A DNA stretch of 64,000 nt from Blastococcus sp. TBT05-19 (lineage in GTDB: Bacteria; Actinomycetota; Actinomycetes; Mycobacteriales; Geodermatophilaceae): the NCBI RefSeq assembly GCF_003319095.1, contig NZ_QOHI01000001.1, positions 682,001 to 746,000 of the forward strand, in the 5' to 3' direction. Below are positions 51,847 to 60,829 of the stretch, piece after piece (positions within the stretch are counted from its first letter, which is position 1; every line of letters begins with the position of its first letter). The translations under genes were made by a program, and so were the position numbers. The notes below the pieces were generated by a model. That model worked only from the letters and a program-made list of their open reading frames with translations, did no database searches and was not told the DNA's origin.

Positions 51847-52821
51847 TCAGCCCTGGAGGGACTCGGCGACGGCCTCGGCGAAGTCCGCGATCCGCGGGCC
51901 CCAGCGGGAGGCGATGTCGTCGTCGGCCTCCAGCACGCGGCCCTCGGCCACCGCGGGGATCGTGCCGAAGGCGGGGCGCTGCGCGACGGTCGCCGCGGAC
52001 TGCTCGCAGCACTTCGTGTCGGCCAGCACGATCAGGTCCGGCGCCTCGCCGACGACGTACTCGGGGGAGAGCTGCGGGTACCCGCCGGCGGCCTCGCCGG
52101 GCCCGTCGGCGATGTTCTCCAGGCCGAACATCGCGTAGATGCTGCCGACGAACGTGCTGCTGTCCGCGGAGTACAGCTCCGGGCCCAGCTCGTGGTAGAC
52201 GGTCATGCCCTGCACGTCCTCGGGCACGGACGCGACCGCGTCGGCGATCCGCTCCTGCACCTCGGACACGACCTCGTCGGCCTCCTCGGGGTGGCCGGTC
52301 GCCTCGCCGAGGGTCTCGATCTGGGCGTAGGTGTCGTCGACGCTCACCGCGGCCTCGAGCAGCAGGGTGGGCACCGACAGGGCGTCGAGCGCGTCGACGA
52401 TGCCGTTCTGGTCGTTGCTCAGGACCACCAGGTCCGGCTCGTACCCGGCGATCGCCTCGGCGTTCGGGGTGAAGCCCGACAGGTCGGTGACCGGGGCGTC
52501 CTCGGGGAAGTTCGAGTAGTCGTCGACGGCCTCCACCTGGTCGCCGGCGCCGATGGCGAAGAGCATCTCGGTCGCCGACGGCGACAGCGAGACGATCGAC
52601 CGCGGCTGCTCCTCGAGGGTGATCTCGCCGTTGGAGCCGGTCACCGTGACGGGGAAGGAGGCGGAGCCGGAGGTCTCGGCGGCGCTGTCGCCGCCGGAGT
52701 CGCCGCTCCCGCAGGCGGTGACCGACAGGAGGAGGGCGAGCAGGAGGGCCGGCAGCGCGGCGGGGTGGACCCGGCGCGGTTCCCGGGCCGTCGTCCGCGG
52801 CCGGGAGGGGAAACGGGGCAA
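51847..52821 (-). CDS. btuF: corrinoid ABC transporter substrate-binding lipoprotein (BtuF-type)
   Basis: 324 residues. Signal peptide with lipobox LLSVTACGSG; type III periplasmic-binding fold with PRSIVSLSPSATEMLFAIGAGDQVEAVDDYSNFP and DLVVLSNDQNGIVDAL. BtuF rather than a siderophore protein is preferred because of the riboswitch. Start is TTG at 52819-52821: GGAGG lies six bases upstream, and no ATG/GTG fits better. First gene of a btuFCD operon. Confidence 0.88.
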   Translation of the reverse strand: MPRFPSRPRTTAREPRRVHPAALPALLLALLLSVTACGSGDSGGDSAAETSGSASFPVTVTGSNGEITLEEQPRSIVSLSPSATEMLFAIGAGDQVEAVDDYSNFPEDAPVTDLSGFTPNAEAIAGYEPDLVVLSNDQNGIVDALDALSVPTLLLEAAVSVDDTYAQIETLGEATGHPEEADEVVSEVQERIADAVASVPEDVQGMTVYHELGPELYSADSSTFVGSIYAMFGLENIADGPGEAAGGYPQLSPEYVVGEAPDLIVLADTKCCEQSAATVAQRPAFGTIPAVAEGRVLEADDDIASRWGPRIADFAEAVAESLQG

Positions 52822-52867
52822 GAAGAGCCTCCAGAGGAGGCGGCAGCGTCGCCCATGGTCTGCCGGC

Positions 52868-53050
52868 GGCAGGATGCGCGACCCTTACCGCGAGGGTCGG
52901 TGACATGCCGCAGGGCAGGCGATCTGGCTGAGCCCGGCGATCCGGGAGGATCGGTGGGCCTTCACAGTTGCGGGACAGCGCCGGGATTGCACCGGACTTC
53001 GCTGCCGCTACGGCACCGACCCGGAGGTCGGCCGGGGCGAATCTACCAGC
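52868..53050 (-). promoter_or_regulatory. cobalamin riboswitch controlling btuFCD
   Basis: On the minus strand the core contains the GTCCGGTGCAATCCCGG and CTGTCCCGCAACTGTGA elements (plus coordinates about 52961-53000) and a B12-box-like AGCCAGATCGCCTGCC (52914-52929), close to the consensus. Downstream, a 6-bp hairpin (GACCCT/AGGGTC, about 52884-52900) and a CTGCCG stem may form the expression platform before the TTG start of btuF. Outer boundaries are approximate. Confidence 0.88.
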
Positions 53051-53056
53051 GGCCGG

Positions 53057-54229
53057 TCAGGACCCGGCCGCGAGCACGGCGGAGTAGACCTCCGTCGTAC
53101 GCTGCGCGATGGCTGCCCAGCCGAACTCCGACAGCACCCGCTCGCGCCCGGCCGCACCCATGGCGGTGGCGCGCTGCGGGTCGGCGAGCAGCTCGGTCAT
53201 CCGGGCGGCCAGCCCCGAGGCGAACCCGGCCGGGTCCGCCTCGTCGTAGGGCACGAGCAGCCCGGTCCGGCCGTCGTCCACGACCTCCGGGATGCCGCCG
53301 ACGGCGCTGGCGACCACGGCGGTGCCGCAGGCGGCCGCCTCCAGGTTCACGATGCCCAGCGGCTCGTAGACCGAGGGGCAGACGAAGACGGTGGCCCCGG
53401 TGATCAGCGGCACCAGCTGCTCGCGCGGCAGCATCGCCTCGATCCACACCACGCCCTCGCGGCGGGCCTGCAGGGCGGCGACGGCCTCGGCCACCTGCTG
53501 GCGCTCGGCTGGGGTGTCCGCCGCACCGGCGCACAGCACCAGCCCGACGTCGGGGGGCAGCTGCTCAGCGGCGGCCAGCAGGTGCGGCAGCCCCTTCTGC
53601 CGGGTGATCCGGCCGACGAACAGCGCGTAGGGCCGGTCGGGGTCGACGCCCAGCCCCCGCACGACCTCGGGAGCGTGCACCGGGCGGTAGGCCTCGGGGT
53701 CCACGCCGTTGTGGACGACGTGCACCCGGGCCGGGTCGAGCTCGGGGTAGACGGTGAGGACGTCGGCGCGCATGCCCTCGCTCACCGCGATGACGGCGTC
53801 GGCGGCGAGGTAGGCGGTGCGCTCGGTCCACGAGGACAGCCGGTAGCCGCCGCCGAGCTGCTCGGCCTTCCACGGCCGCCGGGGCTCCAGCGAGTGGGCG
53901 GTGATGACGTGCGGGACGCCGTGCACGAGCGAGGCCAGCAGGCCGGCGCCGTTGGCGTACCAGGTGTGGGAGTGCACCAGGTCCGCGCCGGCGAGCGCGG
54001 CCGCGATCCCGACGTCGGTGCCCCAGGCCTGCAGCGCGCCGTTGGCCTCGCGCAGCTCCGCGGGCACCGGGTGCCCCGTCGCGTCGCCGCGCGGCTCCCC
54101 GAAGCAGTGCACGTCCAGCTCCGGTCCCGCGGGCAGCGAGCGCAGCGCCGCCACGAGGTGCTCGACGTGCACCCCCGCGCCGCCGTAGACGGCTGGTGGC
54201 CACTCCCGCGTGACGATCCCGATGCGCAC
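53057..54229 (-). CDS. glgM: alpha-maltose-1-phosphate synthase / glycogen synthase (actinobacterial GlgM/GlgA)
   Basis: 390 residues, GT4-like two-domain glycosyltransferase. [20 protein letters not shown] (donor-loop), [56 protein letters not shown] and [17 protein letters not shown] are typical of the actinobacterial type. In mycobacteria the orthologue uses ADP-glucose plus glucose-1-phosphate to make maltose-1-phosphate for alpha-glucan synthesis. GTG at 54227-54229 preferred; residues further upstream look non-coding. Divergent from glgC, as in Rv1212c/Rv1213. Confidence 0.9.
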   Translation of the reverse strand: MRIGIVTREWPPAVYGGAGVHVEHLVAALRSLPAGPELDVHCFGEPRGDATGHPVPAELREANGALQAWGTDVGIAAALAGADLVHSHTWYANGAGLLASLVHGVPHVITAHSLEPRRPWKAEQLGGGYRLSSWTERTAYLAADAVIAVSEGMRADVLTVYPELDPARVHVVHNGVDPEAYRPVHAPEVVRGLGVDPDRPYALFVGRITRQKGLPHLLAAAEQLPPDVGLVLCAGAADTPAERQQVAEAVAALQARREGVVWIEAMLPREQLVPLITGATVFVCPSVYEPLGIVNLEAAACGTAVVASAVGGIPEVVDDGRTGLLVPYDEADPAGFASGLAARMTELLADPQRATAMGAAGRERVLSEFGWAAIAQRTTEVYSAVLAAGS

Positions 54230-54356
54230 GCCGTCATCTAAGAGGACCGCCTCGGCCCCCGCCTCTCGCGGGCTCGCCAGCTCGCTACGGGCCGCTCCCA
54301 CCCCTCACCAACCCCTGATGGGTGGCCTCCGCGGGCTCGGTGCTGTGGCGGCGGCG

Positions 54357-54378
54357 GGTAACGGTTACCTTGCGGACA
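54357..54378 (+). promoter_or_regulatory. palindrome and leaderless -10 ahead of glgC
   Basis: Perfect palindrome GGTAACGGTTACC (54357-54369) overlaps a TACCTT -10-like box (54366-54371) six bases before the glgC ATG, and no ribosome-binding site is visible. The arrangement suggests a leaderless transcript whose promoter could be blocked by a bound regulator. Confidence 0.4.
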
Positions 54379-55598
54379 TGCGTGGCGGTCCTCGGGTTCT
54401 CGGCATCGTCCTCGCCGGTGGCGAGGGCAAGCGGCTTGCGCCGTTGACGGCCGACCGGGCCAAGCCCGCGGTGCCCTTCGGCGGCAACTACCGGCTGATC
54501 GACTTCGTGCTGTCCAACCTGGTGAACGCCGACATCCGGCAGATCGCCGTCCTGACGCAGTACAAGAGCCACAGCCTCGACCGGCACATCACCCAGACCT
54601 GGCGGATGTCGCAGCTGCTCGGGAACTACATCACCCCGGTGCCGGCCCAGCAGCGCCTCGGCCCGCGCTGGTACACCGGCAGCGCCGACGCGATCTTCCA
54701 GAGCCTCAACCTGATCTACGACGAGCGCCCCGAGGTCGTCGTCGTCTTCGGTGCCGACCACGTGTACCGGATGGACCCGGCGCAGATGATCGACCAGCAC
54801 CTGCGGACCGGCGCCGGCGTCACCATCGCGGGGCTGCGGGTGCCGAGGCGGGAGGCCACCGAGTTCGGCGTCATCGACGCCACGGCCGAGGGCAAGGTCC
54901 GCGGGTTCCTGGAGAAGCCGGCGGACCCGCCCGGCCTGCCGGACTCGCCCGAGGAGAGCTTCGCCTCCATGGGCAACTACGTCTTCACCACCGACGCCCT
55001 GCTCGAGGCGCTGCGCCGCGACGCGGAGGACCAGGACTCCGTCCACGACATGGGCGGCTCGATCATGCCCATGCTCGCCGAGGCCGGGGAGGCGTGGGTC
55101 TACGACTTCTCGACCAACATCGTCCCGGGCGCCACGGAGCGGGACCACGGCTACTGGCGCGACGTCGGGACCATCGACGCCTACTACGACGCGCACATGG
55201 ACCTGGTGTCGGTCACGCCGGTCTTCAACCTCTACAACGACCGCTGGCCCATCCTCACCCTCCCGCCGCAGCAGCCGCCCGCGAAGTTCGTGCTCGGCGG
55301 CCGCGCCGAGGAGTCGATGGTGAGCGCCGGCGCGATCATCGGCGGCGGCTCGGTGCACAACTCGGTCATCTCGCCCGGGGTCCGCGTGGAGCGCGGGGCC
55401 CGCGTCGAGGGCAGCGTCGTCATGGACGGCGCCTACATCGGCGAGGGCGCGCACGTGCACCGGGCGATCCTGGACAAGAACGTCGTCGTCCCGGCGGGTG
55501 CGCGGATCGGGCTGGACCCCGAGATCGACCGCCAGCGGTACCACGTCAGCGCCGGTGGGGTCACCGTGGTCGGCAAGGGCTTCCGCGCCTTCGCCTGA
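54378..55598 (+). CDS. glgC: glucose-1-phosphate adenylyltransferase
   Basis: 406 residues. [32 protein letters not shown] (ADP-glucose pyrophosphorylase signature), [26 protein letters not shown] and [10 protein letters not shown], then left-handed helix repeats with [25 protein letters not shown]. It makes ADP-glucose, the donor for glgM next door and for glycogen. ATG at 54378 follows a -10-like box; no ribosome-binding site. Confidence 0.93.
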   Translation: MRGGPRVLGIVLAGGEGKRLAPLTADRAKPAVPFGGNYRLIDFVLSNLVNADIRQIAVLTQYKSHSLDRHITQTWRMSQLLGNYITPVPAQQRLGPRWYTGSADAIFQSLNLIYDERPEVVVVFGADHVYRMDPAQMIDQHLRTGAGVTIAGLRVPRREATEFGVIDATAEGKVRGFLEKPADPPGLPDSPEESFASMGNYVFTTDALLEALRRDAEDQDSVHDMGGSIMPMLAEAGEAWVYDFSTNIVPGATERDHGYWRDVGTIDAYYDAHMDLVSVTPVFNLYNDRWPILTLPPQQPPAKFVLGGRAEESMVSAGAIIGGGSVHNSVISPGVRVERGARVEGSVVMDGAYIGEGAHVHRAILDKNVVVPAGARIGLDPEIDRQRYHVSAGGVTVVGKGFRAFA

Positions 55599-55723
55599 TG
55601 CGGCCCCGTCCAGAGGCTCGCCCCGAGCGTGCGAGGGGTGAGGAGGACGGGGTCCTTTCACTCCCCGCCCCTCGCTCCGCTCGGACCGGGGCCCTGCACG
55701 AGGGCCGTTCCAGCACGTCGCCC

Positions 55724-56242
55724 TTGATCGTGACGCTGCTGCTGGAGGCCGACGCTCAGGCGCGGTTCGACCGGCTGCGGGCCGAGCACTTCCCGCCGGA
55801 GCGGAACCACCTGGCCGCGCACGTGACGCTGTTCCACGCGCTGCCGGGGGAGCAGGTCGACGCCGTGCGTGCCGACCTCGCCGCCGCCGCGGACCGGGAC
55901 GCCTTCGACGTCGCCGTCACCGGGCTGCGGTTCCTCGGTCGCGGGGTGGCCTACGCGCTCGAGTCGGCGGAGCTGGCGGCCGTGCGCCGGGGGCTCGCCG
56001 CGGGGTGGGAGCCCTGGCTGACGCCGCAGGACCGGCAGCGGCACGCCCCGCACGTGACCGTGCAGAACAAGGTCGACCCCGCGGTGGCCCGGGCCCTGCA
56101 CGAGCGGCTGCTCGCCGGCTTCACGCCCTGGACGGCGCGCGCCCGCGGGCTGGGGCTGTGGCGCTACCTCGGCGGACCCTGGGCGCCGGTGGGCGACCAC
56201 CCGTTCCGAGGAGCGGCGACCCCGGACGAGGAGACCCCGTGA
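55724..56242 (+). CDS. 2'-5' RNA ligase (2H phosphoesterase) family protein
   Basis: About 172 residues. HVTLFHALPG and HVTVQNKVD are the two HxT motifs of the 2H phosphoesterase fold; FLGRGVAYAL lies between. Natural substrate unknown in bacteria. TTG at 55724 (LIVTLLLEADAQ) or GTG at 55730 are the only plausible starts; upstream sequence is not protein-like. Stop overlaps the next gene (GTGA). Confidence 0.8.
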   Translation: MIVTLLLEADAQARFDRLRAEHFPPERNHLAAHVTLFHALPGEQVDAVRADLAAAADRDAFDVAVTGLRFLGRGVAYALESAELAAVRRGLAAGWEPWLTPQDRQRHAPHVTVQNKVDPAVARALHERLLAGFTPWTARARGLGLWRYLGGPWAPVGDHPFRGAATPDEETP

Positions 56243-56685
56243 CGCGTCTGCTCGACGTGCTGACCGAGACGGTGATCCGCCGGCCGCACGAGGTCGTCGC
56301 GGCCTTCGCGGGCGACCCGTCCCACGCGCCGGAGTGGTACGTCGACATCGCCTCGGTCGAGTGGCGGACCGCCCCACCGGTCACCGTGGGGTCCCGCATG
56401 GACTTCGTGGCCACCTTCCTGGGCCGTCAGCTGGCGTACACCTACGAGGTCGTGGAGCACGTCCCGGGCGAGCGGCTGGTCATGCGGACGGCGCAGGGCC
56501 CGTTCCCCATGGAGACCACCTACACCTGGCAGCCGCTCGACGCGGACAGCACCCGCATGACGCTGCGCAACCGTGGCCGGCCCCAGGGCTTCTCCGCCCT
56601 GGTGGCGCCCTTCATGGCGGTCGCGGTCCGGCGGGCCAACCGGGCCGACCTCGACCGGCTGCGCCGGCTGCTCGAGGGGGAGTGA
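56239..56685 (+). CDS. SRPBCC family protein
   Basis: 148 residues. LLDVLTETVIRRPHEVVAAFAGDPSHAPEWYVDIASVEW, FLGRQLAYTYEVVEHVPGERLVMRTAQGPFPMETTYTWQ are typical polyketide-cyclase-like SRPBCC blocks. Ligand unknown. GTG overlaps the upstream stop by 4 nt, so it is coupled to the 2H phosphoesterase gene. Confidence 0.82.
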   Translation: MTRLLDVLTETVIRRPHEVVAAFAGDPSHAPEWYVDIASVEWRTAPPVTVGSRMDFVATFLGRQLAYTYEVVEHVPGERLVMRTAQGPFPMETTYTWQPLDADSTRMTLRNRGRPQGFSALVAPFMAVAVRRANRADLDRLRRLLEGE

Positions 56686-56689
56686 GCGG

Positions 56690-57349
56690 TCAGGCGCGCT
56701 TCGTCGCGACGAGCAGACCGCTGCCGATCGGCAGGACGGCGGACAGCAGCGTCTCGTCGTCGCGGACGGTGCGGGCGATCTCGCGGTAGGCCACCGACTG
56801 CGGGTCGCGCGCGGTGCGGTCGGCGACCCGGCCACCGGCCAGCAGCCCGTGGCTGGTGAGCGAGCCGCCCACGCGCACCAGCGAGAGCAGCGCGGGCAGG
56901 TGCTCGCTGTAGTCACGCGGCGGCCCGGCGCAGCAGACCAGGTCGTAGGCGCCGGGGGAGAGCCGCGGGATCACCTCCGCGGGGGTGCCGAAGATCAGCC
57001 GCGCGCGGCTGGCCGGGATCTTCGCCTCGGCCAGCGCCTTGCGGGCGGCACCCAGCTGCTCGGGGTCGCCGTCGAGCGCGGTCAGGACGCCGTCGGGGCG
57101 CATGCCGCGCAGCAGCCAGAGGGCGGCGAGGCCGCCTCCGCTGCCGATGGAGACCACCGACCGGGCCCCGGCGGTGGTGGCGAGGACGGCGAGGGTCGCA
57201 CCGACGGCGGGCTCGACCGGCGGGGTCCCGGAGAGGAAGTGCGCCCGGTGCCGGGCGGCGGCCATCTCCGGGCTCTCCACGGCGAAGCGGTCGGCGTAGG
57301 CGGCGCCCGGATCGGTGCCGCTCGGGGGCGGCGGTTCCTGGGCGCTCAT
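56690..57349 (-). CDS. class I SAM-dependent O-methyltransferase
   Basis: 219 residues. YADRFAVESPEMAAARHRAHFLSGTPPVEPAVG, VVSIGSGGGLAALWLLRGM (SAM-binding), LTALDGDPEQLGAARKAL and YDLVCCAGPPRDY resemble the O-methyltransferase that precedes sigE in mycobacteria (Rv1220c). Substrate unknown. ATG at 57347-57349. Divergent from sigE. Confidence 0.85.
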   Translation of the reverse strand: MSAQEPPPPSGTDPGAAYADRFAVESPEMAAARHRAHFLSGTPPVEPAVGATLAVLATTAGARSVVSIGSGGGLAALWLLRGMRPDGVLTALDGDPEQLGAARKALAEAKIPASRARLIFGTPAEVIPRLSPGAYDLVCCAGPPRDYSEHLPALLSLVRVGGSLTSHGLLAGGRVADRTARDPQSVAYREIARTVRDDETLLSAVLPIGSGLLVATKRA

Positions 57350-57430
57350 CACCGGCCGAGGGTAGTGGCCGGGCGCCCCTGCCCCCGCGCGGCGGCGCTG
57401 CCTGTGAGTCTCCTGGGAGTGGCGGTGCCC

Positions 57431-57458
57431 GGGAACACCGCTGTGCCGGCCGCCCGTT
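57431..57458 (+). promoter_or_regulatory. sigma-E-like promoter upstream of sigE
   Basis: GGGAAC (57431-57436) and CGTT (57455-57458) with 18 nt between match the GGAACYY-N16-CGTT pattern of mycobacterial SigE promoters (AC occupies the YY position). Autoregulation of sigE is therefore likely. The start site would lie near 57466. Confidence 0.5.
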
Positions 57459-57548
57459 GTCCCGTACGTGCGCGGACAGCGAGAGGTGCCTGCCGGAATC
57501 CCCCGAGCCGGGGAGGTCGCGGCGGCTCCTGTCTGCGATCCTGATGAC

Positions 57549-58139
57549 GTGTCCGAGGCCACGCCAGCGCAGCCGGCAGCTCCCGGCGCCGACCCCGAGG
57601 GCTGGGTGGCGCCGTCCTGGGAGCAGGTCGTGCGCGACCACTCCGCCCGCGTCTACCGGCTGGCCTACCGGCTGTCGGGCAACGCCCAGGACGCCGAGGA
57701 CCTCACCCAGGAGACGTTCGTCCGGGTGTTCCGCTCGCTGGCCAGCTACTCGCCGGGCACCTTCGAGGGCTGGTTGCACCGCATCACCACGAACCTCTTC
57801 CTCGACATGGTGCGCCGCCGCCAGCGCATCCGGTTCGACGCGCTGCCCGAGGACACCGAGCGGCTCCCCGGCCGCGCGCCCAGCCCGGAGCAGGTCTACG
57901 CCGACACCCACCTCGACCCGCAGGTGCAGGCCGCCCTCGACGCGCTGGCGCCGGAGTTCCGCGTCGCCGTCGTCCTGTGCGACATCGAAGGCCTCACCTA
58001 CGAGGAGATCGCCGCGACCCTCGGGATCAAGCTCGGCACGGTCCGCAGCCGGATCCACCGCGGGCGCGTGCAGCTGCGCCAGGCGCTGGCGCACCTCGCG
58101 CCGCGCCGGCCCGCCGTCGCCGGGGAGGTCGGAGCGTGA
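57549..58139 (+). CDS. sigE: ECF sigma factor SigE
   Basis: 196 residues from GTG 57549. Region 2: [31 protein letters not shown], then [19 protein letters not shown]. Region 4: [51 protein letters not shown]. Envelope-stress sigma factor, as shown by its neighbours (anti-sigma, HtrA, TatB), the same order as Rv1221-Rv1224. An in-frame GTG at 57468 sits right at the expected transcript start of the sigma-E-like promoter and could give a longer 223-residue form. Coupled to the anti-sigma gene by a 4-nt overlap. Confidence 0.9.
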   Translation: MSEATPAQPAAPGADPEGWVAPSWEQVVRDHSARVYRLAYRLSGNAQDAEDLTQETFVRVFRSLASYSPGTFEGWLHRITTNLFLDMVRRRQRIRFDALPEDTERLPGRAPSPEQVYADTHLDPQVQAALDALAPEFRVAVVLCDIEGLTYEEIAATLGIKLGTVRSRIHRGRVQLRQALAHLAPRRPAVAGEVGA

Positions 58140-58711
58140 ACATCCCGGAGAGCCACCTCGCCCAGGAGGCCATCACCGCGCTGGTCGACGGCGAGCTGAC
58201 CGCCGGCCCCGCCGGCCGGGCGGCCCGCCACCTCGCGGGGTGCCTGCAGTGCCGGATGGCCGTCGAGGCCCAGCGCGAGGCGAAGGAGGCCCTGCACGGG
58301 TCCGCCGACGTCGCGGTGCCCGGTGATCTGATGTCCCGCCTGTGCGCCATCCCGTTCACCGCCGACGTCCCGGGCGCGGGCTCCGGCCCGGGTGCGATGA
58401 GCGCCGGACCGGGTGAGCTGACCCTGACCAGCAGCACCGGGTCCTGGTCGGTGGACCTGGGCGAGCCCGCTCCGCGTCGCGGGCACCTGCGCGCGCGGTG
58501 GCTGCGCCGGGGGGTCGCCGGGACGATGGTCGGCCTCGGCGCCGGGGTGACCGCGCTCGTGCTGAACCTGCCGGGCGACGGTCCCCGGGAGCCCATCGGC
58601 CGCGCCGCCGACAGCGTGCGGCCGGTGCAGCACTCCGAGGTGGCTCCGCCGGCACTGCGCACGGTCACCGTCGGCACCGCTCCCACCGCTCCGCAGGGCG
58701 GCACCCCCTGA
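58136..58711 (+). CDS. rseA: anti-sigma factor RseA-like (zinc anti-sigma)
   Basis: 191 residues. RHLAGCLQC contains the HxxxCxxC zinc motif (His32, Cys36, Cys39) within an anti-sigma domain; one membrane helix ([20 protein letters not shown]) near residue 130 and a short extracellular tail follow. It would hold SigE inactive until released by stress. GTG overlaps the sigE stop; its own stop overlaps the proposed htrA start. Confidence 0.88.
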   Translation: MNIPESHLAQEAITALVDGELTAGPAGRAARHLAGCLQCRMAVEAQREAKEALHGSADVAVPGDLMSRLCAIPFTADVPGAGSGPGAMSAGPGELTLTSSTGSWSVDLGEPAPRRGHLRARWLRRGVAGTMVGLGAGVTALVLNLPGDGPREPIGRAADSVRPVQHSEVAPPALRTVTVGTAPTAPQGGTP

Positions 58712-60252
58712 GCACGCCGGAGAAGCCGGCGTCGGACGGCGACGACTTCTTCCGGCCCTCGGGCCGGCCGGGCCCGTTCGACCGGACGGTGCAGCGGCTC
58801 GAGCCCCGCCCCGTTCGCGCACCGCAGGCCAGCCCCGCGCAGGCCTCGGCCTTCGGCCGGCCCGACCAGGTCGACGGCAGCTTCTCCGGCGACCGCCCGC
58901 CGCTGCCGGAGCGCCCCGTGCCGCCGCCCCCGCCCGAGGCACTGCTGCGCGCCTTCGGCCCGCCCACCCCCGGGAGCGGTGGTCTGCAGGAGCCGCCGTC
59001 CGGCCGTCCCGGCCGCCGTCGCACGTCCAGCGGTCCCTGGTGGAAGGCCGACGCCCGCACCGACCCGTGGCGCGACCCCGCGGCACCGGCGGGTCTGGGT
59101 GCGCCCGCCGTCTACGCCGAGGACGAGCAGCCCGGCCCCGTCGTCGTCGACGCCAAGGGGCGGCGCAAGGTCCGGCTGCGCGACCTCTCCGTCCGGCTGA
59201 CGACGCTCGCCGTCCTCGCGCTGCTCCTCGTCGGGATCGTGGCCGGCGGCGTCGGCTGGTACCTGACCCGGACCGCCGACGAGAGCCCGCTCTACGCGCC
59301 CGGGACCACGCTGTCGCAGGTCGACCCCGGCATCACCCGGGAGCCGGGATCGGTGTCCGACATCGCCGACGCCGTCATCCCCGCGGTCGTCTCCATCGAG
59401 GTGCGGGTCGGGCAGGCCGGCGCCACCGGCTCCGGCGTGGTCATCGACGGCGGGAACGGCTACATCGTCACGAACAACCACGTCATCTCCGGCGCCGACG
59501 ACGTCGAGGGCGCCGAGATCCGCGCCGTCTTCTCCGACGGCAGCGGGTCGGCCGCCCGGATCGTCGGCCGCGACCCGGCCAGCGACATCGCCGTCATCAA
59601 GGTGGAGAAGCCGGGCCTGGTCACCGCCTCGCTCGGCCGGTCCGACGACGTCGTCGTCGGCGACCCGGTCGTCGCCATCGGCTCGCCGCTCGGGCTGGCG
59701 GGCACGGTGACCAGCGGCATCGTGAGCGCGCTGGACCGGCCGGTCCGCCTCTCCGGCGAGGGCACCGACACCAACGCGGTGATCAGCGCCGTCCAGACCG
59801 ATGCGCCGATCAACCCGGGCAACTCCGGTGGTGCGCTCGTCGACGCCTCCGGAGCGCTGGTCGGCATCAACACCGCGATCGCCTCGACCGGGGCCGGTGG
59901 CTCCATCGGCCTGGGCTTCGCCATCCCGATCGACACGGTCAAGCGGATCACCGAGCAGCTGATCTCGACCGGCTCGGCGGTGCACGCGGCACTGGGCGTC
60001 AACGCCCGCTCGGTCACCGACGGCGCCCGGGACGGGGCCCTGGTGCTCAACGTGGAGCCCGGCAGCGCCGCGGCCCGCGCCGGCATCCGCGAGGAGGACA
60101 TCATCATCGCCGTCGGCGACACCCCGGTCGGGAGCTCCGAGGAGCTGGTGGTGGCGGTCGACGCCTACGCGCCGGGCGAGGAGGTCACCGTCGAGTTCGT
60201 CCGCGGCGGTGGGGACTCGCAGACGGTGCAGGCCACGCTCGACCCCGCCTGA
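58708..60252 (+). CDS. htrA: HtrA-like membrane-anchored serine protease
   Basis: 514 residues. A 150-residue Pro-rich cytoplasmic N-terminus is followed by a membrane helix (TTLAVLALLLVGIVAGGVGWYL), a trypsin-like domain with triad His in TNNHVIS, Asp in ASDIAVIK and Ser in PGNSGGALV, and a C-terminal PDZ domain (HAALGVNARSV... AGIREEDIIIAVGDTPV). It degrades misfolded envelope proteins. No ATG/GTG/TTG occurs in frame near the anti-sigma stop. CTG at 58708 overlaps that stop as CTGA and is the best start; an internal GTG near residue 27 is the fallback. Confidence 0.88.
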   Translation: MSTPEKPASDGDDFFRPSGRPGPFDRTVQRLEPRPVRAPQASPAQASAFGRPDQVDGSFSGDRPPLPERPVPPPPPEALLRAFGPPTPGSGGLQEPPSGRPGRRRTSSGPWWKADARTDPWRDPAAPAGLGAPAVYAEDEQPGPVVVDAKGRRKVRLRDLSVRLTTLAVLALLLVGIVAGGVGWYLTRTADESPLYAPGTTLSQVDPGITREPGSVSDIADAVIPAVVSIEVRVGQAGATGSGVVIDGGNGYIVTNNHVISGADDVEGAEIRAVFSDGSGSAARIVGRDPASDIAVIKVEKPGLVTASLGRSDDVVVGDPVVAIGSPLGLAGTVTSGIVSALDRPVRLSGEGTDTNAVISAVQTDAPINPGNSGGALVDASGALVGINTAIASTGAGGSIGLGFAIPIDTVKRITEQLISTGSAVHAALGVNARSVTDGARDGALVLNVEPGSAAARAGIREEDIIIAVGDTPVGSSEELVVAVDAYAPGEEVTVEFVRGGGDSQTVQATLDPA

Positions 60253-60311
60253 CCCACCTGGCGTTCACCGGGGCGACCTAGGCTGAGGCTTCGCGGAAGA
60301 GGGAGGGCGGG

Positions 60312-60698
60312 ATGTTCGACTCGATCGGCTGGGGCGAGATCATCGTCCTCGCGCTCGCCGCGCTCTTCATCTTCGGTCCCGACCGGCTGCCGCACTTGGC
60401 CAAGGACGCCGCGGCAGGTCTGAAGAAGGTCCGCTCGGCGATCACCGGCGTGCGCGAGCAGATGCACGACTCGATGGGCGACGACTTCTCCGAGCTGCGC
60501 GACCTCGACCTGCGCAAGTACCACCCGCGCACGTTCATCCGCGACCAGCTGCTCTCGGACGACGGCCCGATCGTCCACCGGGGCAGCGCCACCGGTTCCG
60601 CCGGGCTCGCCGCGGCCGCCGGGACGGTCGCCGCGGCCGAGGCGGCACGTCCGCGCGACCGCAGCACCCCGCCGCCGTTCGACGTCGACGCGACCTGA
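60312..60698 (+). CDS. tatB: Sec-independent protein translocase subunit TatB
   Basis: 128 residues. MFDSIGWGEIIVLALAALFIFGPDRLPHLAKDAA is the TatB membrane helix, hinge (FGP) and start of the amphipathic helix; the C-terminus is charged and disordered. With TatA/TatC it exports folded proteins such as the PhoX-like phosphatase at 4.4 kb. GGGAGGGCGGG before ATG; a TAGGCT -10-like box lies at about 60279-60284. Last gene of the sigE-rseA-htrA-tatB set. Confidence 0.92.
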   Translation: MFDSIGWGEIIVLALAALFIFGPDRLPHLAKDAAAGLKKVRSAITGVREQMHDSMGDDFSELRDLDLRKYHPRTFIRDQLLSDDGPIVHRGSATGSAGLAAAAGTVAAAEAARPRDRSTPPPFDVDAT

Positions 60699-60781
60699 TC
60701 CGGCGCCGCTCCGAGGCGATGTCCGTGCTCTGGCGGTCCTGCAGGTCCCGCTGAGCGCGAGTTCGACCCGCAGAGCGACGA

Positions 60782-60815
60782 AAGAGGCCGGCCCCCGCGC
60801 GGGGACCGGCCTCTT
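60782..60815. terminator. bidirectional hairpin terminator between tatB and mrp
   Basis: 10-bp stem 60782-60791 with 60806-60815, extended inside by a CCCC/GGGG pair across one mismatch. It lies 84 bp after tatB and 15 bp before the convergent mrp stop; A/T pairs at the base give a short T-run in either direction. Confidence 0.75.
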
Positions 60816-60829
60816 CGTGCGTTGCGGAG

